DNA from: Flavobacterium sp.
Lineage (GTDB): Bacteria > Bacteroidota > Bacteroidia > Flavobacteriales > Flavobacteriaceae
Reading direction: 5' to 3'
NCBI GenBank assembly: GCA_024709705.1
Contig: JANJWE010000334.1
Coordinates: 1 to 6,576 of the forward strand
DNA length: 6,576 bases
Part shown: piece by piece, positions 1 to 4,998 of the stretch
How positions within the stretch are numbered: position 1 is the stretch's first letter
Layout: every line of letters starts with the position of its first letter
Notes under the pieces: generated by a model
Told to the model about the DNA's origin: nothing
The model's database searches: none
What the model saw: the letters and a program-made list of their open reading frames with translations, nothing else
Program-made: the position numbers and the translations under genes

Positions 1-457
1 CCGTTCCTCTAGGATTAAATTCCGCCAATCGATGCGTTTCAATAAACATTGGATTATCAATCTTATCTTTAACGGCAATAAAAGCTGGATTGAATCTCTC
101 CACATGACCCACCTGACCTTTAACATTAAATTCTTTGGCTAAAGCAATAATTTCTTCTGCTTCTTCAACCGTGGTAGAAATCGGTTTTTCAATAAAAACA
201 TGTTTCCCCGATTTAATCGAAACTTTAGCACATTTGTAGTGCGAAAGAGTAGGAGTTACAATATCAATCACATCCACGGCATGAATTAATTTAGCAATCG
301 TATCAAATCGTTTGTAGCCAAATTCAGCCGCAATTTTCTCGGCATATTCTGCATTTTCGTCATAAAAACCAACTAATTCATATTTGTAGGATTGATTCAG
401 TAATCGTAAGTGTATTTTTCCAAGGTGTCCGGCACCTAAAACGCCAACTTTAAGCAT
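1..457 (-). CDS. Gfo/Idh/MocA family NAD(P)-dependent oxidoreductase, N-terminal 152 residues (3' end outside window)
   Basis: Reading leftward from the ATG at 457-455 gives an open frame of 152 codons that runs off the window edge, so only about half of a typical 300-350 residue family member is present. The start MLKVGVLGAGHLGKIH carries the Rossmann dinucleotide-binding glycine motif (G8-A-G-H-L-G13). Residues 61-72 (VDVIDIVTPTLS) match the next Rossmann strand, and E90-K91-P92 is the family's EKP motif, whose Lys takes part in catalysis and cofactor binding. VGHVERFNPA (116-125) opens the second domain. The family oxidises or reduces sugars and related alcohols, or biliverdin; the substrate here cannot be told because the C-terminal domain is missing. 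The gene is divergent from PCMT. A well-matched promoter lies 16 bases upstream, so the transcript leader should be very short. The family call is secure; the specific role is unknown. Confidence 0.93.
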   Translation of the reverse strand, partial: MLKVGVLGAGHLGKIHLRLLNQSYKYELVGFYDENAEYAEKIAAEFGYKRFDTIAKLIHAVDVIDIVTPTLSHYKCAKVSIKSGKHVFIEKPISTTVEEAEEIIALAKEFNVKGQVGHVERFNPAFIAVKDKIDNPMFIETHRLAEFNPRGT

Positions 458-472
458 AAACGTAAATTTTAT

Positions 473-503
473 CAAAAATAGTAATTATGAGAGCATATTG
501 CAA
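473..503 (-). promoter_or_regulatory. Bacteroidota-type promoter for the oxidoreductase gene
   Basis: On the minus strand TTG (503-501) is followed by exactly 20 bases and then TATTTTTG (480-473). This fits the Bacteroidota sigma factor consensus TTG ... TAnnTTTG, including the spacing. The predicted transcription start falls about 5-7 bases further on, giving a leader of roughly 10 bases before the ATG at 457. It is the best promoter match in the window. Confidence 0.65.
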
Positions 504-538
504 TCAAATTTCAAATTTCATAATTCATAATTGACAAT
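504..538. repeat. Short heptad repeat array A (five 7-base units)
   Basis: The sequence reads as five consecutive 7-mers: TCAAATT, TCAAATT, TCATAAT, TCATAAT, TGACAAT. Units 1-2 and 3-4 are exact duplicates. The array begins at the base next to the -33 TTG of the oxidoreductase promoter. It is AT-rich and short, so part of the regularity could be chance, but the 7-base period matches that of the second array at 704-782. Confidence 0.5.
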
Positions 539-550
539 TCGTTAAAAATA

Positions 551-692
551 GGTGCCTTATCCCGCTTTACGTTACAAGATTTTTGGTCCACTTGGCCTTT
601 TCTAAGCCAAAAAATGTGCTTCCGTTGGTCGTAATTTTTTGCCAAGAAAAGGTCCATGTGGCCGGCAAAATGCTTTCCACTACAATCGGGGG
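551..692. repeat. Long imperfect palindrome able to form an extended hairpin; likely intergenic repeat element
   Basis: Bases 588-615 pair with 634-661 with only a few mismatches and bulges: CCAC with GTGG, CCTTTTCT with AGAAAAGG, and A6T with AT6. Pairing resumes further out (576-585 with 666-675). The loop is 616-633. Weaker outer complementarity reaches GTGCC...CCCG on the left (553-564) and CGGGGGCAG on the right (687-695). No convincing protein is encoded; the short open frames through it are by-products of the palindrome. The element lies upstream of both predicted divergent promoters, so neither would transcribe it. From memory it resembles intergenic elements of Flavobacteriaceae that read CCCCGAT...GTGG/GCGG...hairpin...GCGGGA on the minus strand; I cannot verify this. 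It could be a non-autonomous mobile repeat or a structured RNA gene. Confidence 0.65.
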
Positions 693-703
693 CAGAGGAG
701 AGG

Positions 704-782
704 TCAGTATTCAGTGTTCAGTGTTCAGTCTCAGTGTTCAGTCTCAGTTTTCAGACAACCGAAAACAGACAACCGACAACAA
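704..782. repeat. Heptad tandem repeat array B (TCAGTGT-type, then ACAACCG-type)
   Basis: Units run TCAGTAT, TCAGTGT, TCAGTGT, TCAGTC, TCAGTGT, TCAGTC, TCAGTTT, TCAG. They are followed by ACAACCG, AAAACAG, ACAACCG, ACAACAA. Most units are 7 bases, with two 6-base units at 725-730 and 738-743. The 11-mer CAGACAACCGA occurs twice, at 752 and 766. The array ends two bases before the TTTG taken as the -33 element of the PCMT promoter. Heptanucleotide arrays of this kind recall the short tandemly repeated repetitive sequences known from cyanobacteria. I recall similar TCAGT/CAACCGA strings between flavobacterial genes, but cannot check. Confidence 0.75.
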
Positions 783-783
783 A

Positions 784-815
784 TTTGCAAGTTCATTATT
801 AATGCTTTAATTTTA
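784..815 (+). promoter_or_regulatory. Probable promoter of the PCMT gene
   Basis: TTTG (784-787), a 20-base spacer, then TAATTTTA (808-815). This matches the Bacteroidota consensus TTTG...TAnnTTTG except for the last base. The start codon at 838 would be about 16-18 bases after the transcription start. The preceding heptad array sits immediately upstream of the -33 box. Confidence 0.4.
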
Positions 816-837
816 CCCAAACAAACCCAAACCCCAA

Positions 838-1479
838 GTGAGAGATACAGAAAAACATCAAGGCCTTAGAAATCAGTTAGCAAAACAATTAGCTGAAAAA
901 GGGATTTCCGATAAAAATGTATTAGAAGCTATAAAAAAAATTCCACGTCATCTGTTTCTTGATTCCGGATTTGAGCAATTTGCTTACCAAGATAAAGCAT
1001 TTCCCATTGGTGCCGGACAGACGATTTCTCAACCCTACACTGTAGCTTTTCAATCTCAATTATTGGAAGTTAAAAAAGATCATAAAATCTTAGAAATTGG
1101 TACCGGTTCGGGTTACCAGACGGCTGTTTTATGTCTTATGGGAGCCAAAGTGTATTCTGTAGAACGCCAAAACGAATTGTTTAAATCAACTTCCATTTTG
1201 TTACCCAAATTAGGAATTCGACCCAAACATTTAGCCTTTGGTGATGGCTATAAAGGATTGCCCAATTATGCTCCATTTGACAGTATAATTGTAACGGCCG
1301 GAGCACCAATTATCCCAAAACCCTTAATGGCTCAACTCAAAATAGGAGGAAGGCTTGTTATTCCACTTGGAGAAAAGGAACAAATAATGACTTTATTAAT
1401 TCGTAAAAACGAAACCCAATTTGAAAAGCATGAATTTGGGGAGTTTCGATTTGTGCCTTTATTGGAAAATAAAAATTAA
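838..1479 (+). CDS. pcm: Protein-L-isoaspartate O-methyltransferase (GTG start)
   Basis: This cytoplasmic repair enzyme uses S-adenosylmethionine to methylate L-isoaspartyl residues formed by ageing of Asp and Asn, allowing their return to normal aspartate. The 213-residue protein has the family signature QTISQPYTVA (61-70), SAM-binding motif I ILEIGTGSGYQTA (84-96), the acidic post-I residue in YSVER (106-110), FGDGYKG (134-140), the DSIIVTAGAP strand (148-157) and RLVIPLG (172-178). Length is normal for bacterial PCMT. The start is GTG at 838: no in-frame ATG precedes the conserved N-terminal region, and RDTEKHQGLRNQL fits flavobacterial PCMTs as I remember them. No Shine-Dalgarno is visible, as is normal in this phylum. 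It is convergent with smpB, 55 bases away, and divergent from the oxidoreductase. Confidence 0.95.
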   Translation: MRDTEKHQGLRNQLAKQLAEKGISDKNVLEAIKKIPRHLFLDSGFEQFAYQDKAFPIGAGQTISQPYTVAFQSQLLEVKKDHKILEIGTGSGYQTAVLCLMGAKVYSVERQNELFKSTSILLPKLGIRPKHLAFGDGYKGLPNYAPFDSIIVTAGAPIIPKPLMAQLKIGGRLVIPLGEKEQIMTLLIRKNETQFEKHEFGEFRFVPLLENKN

Positions 1480-1507
1480 AAAAAAACGCAGCCTATTGTG
1501 CTATAGG
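1478..1507 (-). terminator. Weak candidate terminator for smpB, overlapping the PCMT stop codon
   Basis: On the minus strand a small hairpin (5-bp stem 1507-1503 with 1496-1492, six-base loop) is followed, after CTGCG, by a run of nine T (1486-1478). The T-run overlaps the TAA of the convergent PCMT gene. The stem is short and separated from the T-run, so this is weaker than the two other terminators in the window. Confidence 0.35.
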
Positions 1508-1534
1508 ACACGAATATTTTATCTTCTCAGTAGT

Positions 1535-1987
1535 TTAGAAACTCTTTTTGATGCGATCAATATCTCTTTTGGTATCGCGGACTTTTATGGTCTCTCGTTT
1601 ATCGTAGTTTTTCTTTCCTCTACAAAGAGCAATTTCCATTTTAGCAAATCCTTTTTCATTGATATACAAACGAAGAGGAACAACAGTAAGCCCCTTATTT
1701 TGTAAATCTTTCTCCAAGCTTTTGAGCTCTTTTTTATTCAATAGAAGTTTACGTTCACTTTTAGCTTTGTGATTGTAATGCGTTCCAAAAGAATATTCTT
1801 CAATAGTGGAATTAATCACAAATAATTCGCCATTATGGAATTCGCAAAAACTTTCAGCAATAGAGGCTTTACCAAGGCGTATAGATTTAATTTCAGTTCC
1901 GGTTAATACAATACCGGCATCGTATCGATCTAAAATTTCGAAATCAAATTTGGCTCTTTTATTGAGTATGTTTATTGTTTTTTGCAT
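1535..1987 (-). CDS. smpB: SsrA-binding protein SmpB
   Basis: SmpB binds tmRNA and brings it to ribosomes stalled on broken mRNAs, so the unfinished protein is tagged for destruction and the ribosome released. The 150-residue product has typical length and order. NKRAKFDFEILDRYDAGIVLTGTEIKSIR (9-37) and GKASIAESFC (39-48) form the OB-fold tmRNA-binding part. NHKAKSERKLLLNKKELKSL follows in the middle. The basic C-terminal tail, with GKKNYDKRE (124-132) and KRDIDR (140-145), enters the empty mRNA channel and decoding centre. The ATG at 1987-1985 gives the usual N-terminus. The gene stands alone: convergent with PCMT and divergent from the OmpW gene. A TACATTTG -7 box lies only seven bases upstream of the start, suggesting a nearly leaderless transcript. 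The tmRNA gene itself is not in the window. Confidence 0.97.
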   Translation of the reverse strand: MQKTINILNKRAKFDFEILDRYDAGIVLTGTEIKSIRLGKASIAESFCEFHNGELFVINSTIEEYSFGTHYNHKAKSERKLLLNKKELKSLEKDLQNKGLTVVPLRLYINEKGFAKMEIALCRGKKNYDKRETIKVRDTKRDIDRIKKSF

Positions 1988-1994
1988 CGGATTG

Positions 1995-2002
1995 CAAATG
2001 TA
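1995..2002 (-). promoter_or_regulatory. -7 element of a probable smpB promoter
   Basis: TACATTTG (2002-1995 on the minus strand) is an exact TAnnTTTG match. Twenty bases upstream is TTA rather than TTG, so the -33 half is imperfect. The start codon is seven bases downstream, implying a leader of at most a few bases. Confidence 0.45.
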
Positions 2003-2092
2003 GCAACAAAAATTAGGAAAACTAAAAATTATTACTGTAGAAATTCATTTCAGACAATGATTTTTGTCAGGTTTTTACTTTTTTCTTGACGT

Positions 2093-2100
2093 TATTTTTG
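2093..2100 (+). promoter_or_regulatory. -7 element of a possible promoter for the OmpW-like gene
   Basis: TATTTTTG is an exact TAnnTTTG match 26 bases before the ATG at 2127. The nearest upstream TTG (2064-2066) is 26 bases away, longer than the usual spacing of about 20, so the -33 half is doubtful. Confidence 0.4.
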
Positions 2101-2126
2101 AACTGTTAATTTTAAACAACAATAAC

Positions 2127-2813
2127 ATGAAAAAAATAGGAATTTTAGTAATTGCACTGACTTTATTAGCCGGTAATAGTTTGTTTGCTCAAGAAGAAAA
2201 ACCGGCACCAGAATTTAAAAAATGGCAAATGCGTTTGAGAGCTATTGGTGTTGTGCCCAATGAAAGTGCCCAAATTGGTATTATTGGTGGCGATGTTGCC
2301 ATTTCGAACACCATTGTTCCCGAACTTGATTTCACGTATTTTTTCACAAAGAATTTTGCAGCAGAATTGATTTTAGGAACTACCAAACACGATGTCAATA
2401 CAGTTGGCTCTGATATTTCTGCTATTGGCGGACCTACAAGTTTTGATGTAGATTTAGGCAGTGTATGGTTATTACCTCCAACTTTGACGGCTCAATATCA
2501 TTTTTACCCTTTACAAGAGAAAAAATTTAAACCTTATGTTGGTGCCGGAATTAATTATACCATTTTTTATAATGTCAAAGAAGGAAGTGTAGTAAAAGAT
2601 GTGAAGTACGACAACGCTATCGGATTTGCAGCTCAGGCCGGTTTTGATGTTTTTATTAATGATACCTATTTTATAAATTTTGATGTAAAAAGATTGTTCT
2701 TGAAAACCGATGTAACCGTTGATGCTTCAAATTTAGCTGCTGGTTTGTCTATTCCTGCAGAGGTAGAAATTAATCCCTGGATAATTGGTTTAGGTTTTGG
2801 GATGAGATTCTAA
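2127..2813 (+). CDS. OmpW family outer membrane beta-barrel protein
   Basis: The family forms small eight-stranded barrels in the outer membrane, thought to pass small hydrophobic compounds. The 228-residue product starts with a signal peptide (MKKIGILVIALTLLAGNSLFA, cut near A21-Q22). Residues 33-44 (WQMRLRAIGVVP) match the OmpW first strand. LPPTLTAQYHFYP in the middle, then KPYVGAGINYTIFY and the late FAAQAGFDVFINDTYFINFDVKRLF stretch, are characteristic blocks. The chain ends in NPWIIGLGFGMRF, whose terminal Phe is the usual barrel-assembly signal. The ATG at 2127 is chosen because an upstream in-frame TTG (2064) would add 21 residues ahead of a complete signal peptide. It is a single-gene unit with its own candidate -7 box and a strong terminator downstream. 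Family assignment is firm; the transported substrate is unknown. Confidence 0.92.
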   Translation: MKKIGILVIALTLLAGNSLFAQEEKPAPEFKKWQMRLRAIGVVPNESAQIGIIGGDVAISNTIVPELDFTYFFTKNFAAELILGTTKHDVNTVGSDISAIGGPTSFDVDLGSVWLLPPTLTAQYHFYPLQEKKFKPYVGAGINYTIFYNVKEGSVVKDVKYDNAIGFAAQAGFDVFINDTYFINFDVKRLFLKTDVTVDASNLAAGLSIPAEVEINPWIIGLGFGMRF

Positions 2814-2831
2814 GTTTTAGATTGGTTAGTT

Positions 2832-2851
2832 ATTCCAAAGAATTTTGGAAT
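2832..2851 (+). other. Perfect 8-bp hairpin in the OmpW 3' untranslated region
   Basis: ATTCCAAA (2832-2839) pairs exactly with TTTGGAAT (2844-2851) around a GAAT loop. It ends three bases before the terminator stem, so the transcript would finish in two adjacent hairpins. The first could protect the mRNA 3' end or simply support termination. Confidence 0.5.
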
Positions 2852-2854
2852 TGT

Positions 2855-2888
2855 AAAGTCCGATACTTTAAGTGTCGGACTTTTTTTT
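2855..2888 (+). terminator. Rho-independent terminator of the OmpW-like gene
   Basis: AAAGTCCGATACT (2855-2867) pairs with AGTGTCGGACTTT (2871-2883), with one T-G wobble, and the T-run continues to 2888. The GC-rich base next to eight T is a classic intrinsic terminator. It lies about 40 bases after the stop codon and isolates this gene from the protease downstream. Confidence 0.9.
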
Positions 2889-2944
2889 AATATGTAAGAA
2901 TATTTTAGTATATTCGTTTAAATAGTTTTAAAAAAATAGTAATT

Positions 2945-4459
2945 ATGGTAAAAAAATCACTTTTTATTTTGGTTTCCTTCTTCTTGATTTTAGTTTCTTG
3001 TTCTCAAGATGAAAATTTAAATGAAACGAACGATTCATTTCAAATGAATCAAGAACCTTTAACGGCACGACAAGTAAACGATATTATCAATTCGTTTAAC
3101 AGCAACGGAACTAAGTTTTACTGGAAAAATGTTACCATTCATACTTTATGGAGTGCAATAAAGATTGGAAATAATCTAGCAACCGTTGGTTATGGTACTT
3201 CAAGTACCGATTTTGAAAAATCAAATACTTCAACCCATCAGACCCAACAACAAAATTTGTTGCAACTTATTTCTAAATCTGAGGAGAAATCTATTAGTGA
3301 AATTTTGGTGTATCAAAGTGAGCATTTGAAATTATTTGATGTAAAAATAACCAAACCCCAAACCCTTGAATTACTTCGTAAAAACAAGAATGTACGTTAT
3401 GTTGAACCAGCTGATTATAAATATTTTAGTTATGAAAATTCTGGGAACTCTGATGGGTATCAAGTTTTTTCAAGTTCAGGTTGTGGATATAGTTCGGCTA
3501 CGTTAAGCAGTCTAGATTTTACAACGGTTACCCCAAATGCTCGTGTACCATGGTCTTTTTACAAGCACAATATTCCTGCAGCATGGAATTTGGCCACCGG
3601 TTCTGGAGTTGGAATAGGAATTGTTGATACCGGTTTATCGCCACAACAATCTTTGATGAACGGCAGTTTTAACAGTGGGTTATCTTCAGGTAGATACGTT
3701 CAAAAGTACGGAACCTACGTAGATTCAATTTGGCCATGGTCTACAACAACAGATGGGGTAAACGATTTATGTAGTCATGGTACCAGTATGGCATCTGTGG
3801 CAACAGCACCACGAAATTCGGTTGGTTTACCTGTTGGGGTAGCCTACAACTCTAATTTAATTTCTTATCGAGCTTCATCTGATGTAGTTTTGAATGGATA
3901 TCATGAACAACGGGGCGTTGAACAAGCATTTACAGCATTGGGAAATAGAACAGATGTTAAGATTATTTCGATGTCAATGGGTCATATCTTTTCAGTTGGT
4001 CGAATAGAAGATGGAGTACGTTATGCCAACAATAGAGGAAAACTTATTTTTTGTGCCGGAGGGACTTCAACTTCGTTTACTAATTTTGTAGGTGTAATTT
4101 TCCCGGCTTGGATGCCAGAAACAGTTGCGGTTACTGGAATTAAAGAAGCATCAACCTATCAAAAATGTGATGTATGTCATACCGGTTCAGAAATTGACTT
4201 TACCATTATGATGCAAAGAGCGGGTAGTAACAATACTGTACCTGTCTTAAGTTATTACAACAATCAAGCTGATTATGTAGGCGGTTCTTCTGTGGCAACT
4301 GCAACTACTGCAGGTATTGCAGCCTTGGTTTGGGCTAAAAATCCAACATGGACAAAATCTCAGGTATTGACTAAAATGAAACAAGCGTCTCAATTTTATC
4401 CTACTAAAAATTCACAATTCGGACACGGTATAATTAATGCATTAACCGCTGTTCAATAA
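2945..4459 (+). CDS. S8 family (subtilisin-like) serine protease, lipoprotein
   Basis: The 504-residue product starts with a lipoprotein signal (basic MVKK, hydrophobic stretch, lipobox LVSC with Cys19). Acidic residues follow (SQDENLNE), which would suit an outer-membrane, possibly surface-exposed, lipoprotein. Residues about 100-160, ending in NVRYVEPADY, resemble the inhibitor I9-type propeptide that folds and silences subtilases. The catalytic domain spans about 203-504. Asp228 lies in GIGIVDTG, His278 in LCSHGTSMASVA and Ser449 in GGSSVATATTAGIAALVW. The usual oxyanion-hole AGN motif appears here as AGG (371-373), so the stabilising Asn seems to be Gly. Five cysteines follow the lipobox (180, 276, 370, 408, 411), including a CxxC pair. 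No type IX secretion C-terminal domain is present. The gene lies between two strong terminators, so it is probably a single-gene unit; only a poor promoter match is visible. Substrate is unknown. Confidence 0.9.
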   Translation: MVKKSLFILVSFFLILVSCSQDENLNETNDSFQMNQEPLTARQVNDIINSFNSNGTKFYWKNVTIHTLWSAIKIGNNLATVGYGTSSTDFEKSNTSTHQTQQQNLLQLISKSEEKSISEILVYQSEHLKLFDVKITKPQTLELLRKNKNVRYVEPADYKYFSYENSGNSDGYQVFSSSGCGYSSATLSSLDFTTVTPNARVPWSFYKHNIPAAWNLATGSGVGIGIVDTGLSPQQSLMNGSFNSGLSSGRYVQKYGTYVDSIWPWSTTTDGVNDLCSHGTSMASVATAPRNSVGLPVGVAYNSNLISYRASSDVVLNGYHEQRGVEQAFTALGNRTDVKIISMSMGHIFSVGRIEDGVRYANNRGKLIFCAGGTSTSFTNFVGVIFPAWMPETVAVTGIKEASTYQKCDVCHTGSEIDFTIMMQRAGSNNTVPVLSYYNNQADYVGGSSVATATTAGIAALVWAKNPTWTKSQVLTKMKQASQFYPTKNSQFGHGIINALTAVQ

Positions 4460-4473
4460 TTACATTTAGAACT

Positions 4474-4506
4474 AAAAAAAAGCTCCCAAAAGGGAGCTTT
4501 TTTTTT
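4474..4506. terminator. Bidirectional rho-independent terminator
   Basis: A run of A (4474-4481), GCTCCC, loop AAAA, GGGAGC, then nine T (4498-4506). The perfect 6-bp GC-rich stem is extended by A-T pairs, and each strand ends in a T-run, so it can stop both the protease transcript and the convergent phosphatase transcript. Its right edge overlaps the phosphatase stop codon (4507-4505). Confidence 0.93.
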
Positions 4507-4987
4507 AATTATGAATTGTCAAACTATGAGTTACTTTGTCCTCTTCAATGGTAAGGGTATAGAGATTTCCAAAATTATTTTCTTCTATTAAAGGATAAAT
4601 CTCTGAGCCTAAAAAAGTATTGATATGTTTTGGGATGGTATTGCTATGGCCAACAATTAGTATAGTTTCTCCTTTATGTTTTTTACAAATTTCTTCAATT
4701 GAAAATCCGGAAGCCTCATAAAAAAGCATTTCTTTTTGTTTAGTTGTTGCAATATAGCTACAAGTCATTTGCGTTCTTTGAGTGAGTGTCGTGTAAAATA
4801 CGGTTAACGGTATTTTTTCAAAAAAGTTAGCCCATCTTAGTGCCCGTTGAATTCCTTCTTCCGTTAATTCGGGATTGGGTGAAGTGTTCATTTTTTCGGC
4901 ATGTCTGATAAAATACAAAGTAGTAGTTTGAGCGTTTGCCATACAAAAGCATCCCCAAATAACATAAATTAAAATCCAATTTTTCAT
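4505..4987 (-). CDS. Exported histidine phosphatase superfamily protein (phosphoglycerate mutase-like)
   Basis: From the ATG at 4987-4985 the product is 160 residues. It starts with a signal peptide (MKNWILIYVIWGCFCMANA, cut near A19-Q20), so it should act outside the cytoplasm. LYFIRHAEK (24-32) supplies the phospho-accepting His29. Arg71 in LTQRTQMT is the expected phosphate-binding Arg, and IVGHSNT (111-117) supplies the second catalytic His114. Short single-domain members like this resemble SixA/PhoE-type phosphatases; the substrate cannot be deduced. An ATG 12 codons upstream (5023) would put a hydrophilic extension before the signal peptide and overlap the preceding gene, so the later start is preferred. 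That start is 11 bases after the membrane protein's stop codon, pointing to co-transcription. The stop codon lies at the edge of the bidirectional terminator. Confidence 0.85.
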   Translation of the reverse strand: MKNWILIYVIWGCFCMANAQTTTLYFIRHAEKMNTSPNPELTEEGIQRALRWANFFEKIPLTVFYTTLTQRTQMTCSYIATTKQKEMLFYEASGFSIEEICKKHKGETILIVGHSNTIPKHINTFLGSEIYPLIEENNFGNLYTLTIEEDKVTHSLTIHN

Positions 4988-4998
4988 TTTCTGGTAAA

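Noticed and set aside
531..540. TTGACAATTC shared between the intergenic region and, on the other strand, the 3' end of the phosphatase gene (about 4521-4512)
   Set aside because: A 10-base match in AT-rich DNA of this length can easily arise by chance, and the flanks differ.
583..869. Two overlapping plus-strand open frames (583-810 and 639-869)
   Set aside because: They run through the palindrome and heptad array, have low-complexity products with no recognisable domain, and the second overlaps the start of the PCMT gene.
1421..2003. Plus-strand open frames opposite smpB
   Set aside because: They are antisense shadows of the clear smpB coding region and carry no recognisable motif.
2064..2126. 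Upstream TTG start for the OmpW-like gene
   Set aside because: It would add 21 residues before an intact signal peptide and would start upstream of the candidate -7 box at 2093-2100.
2909..2916. TATATTCG as a -7 box for the S8 protease gene
   Set aside because: It has one mismatch in the conserved TTTG and no TTG at suitable spacing upstream, so it is too weak in such AT-rich sequence.
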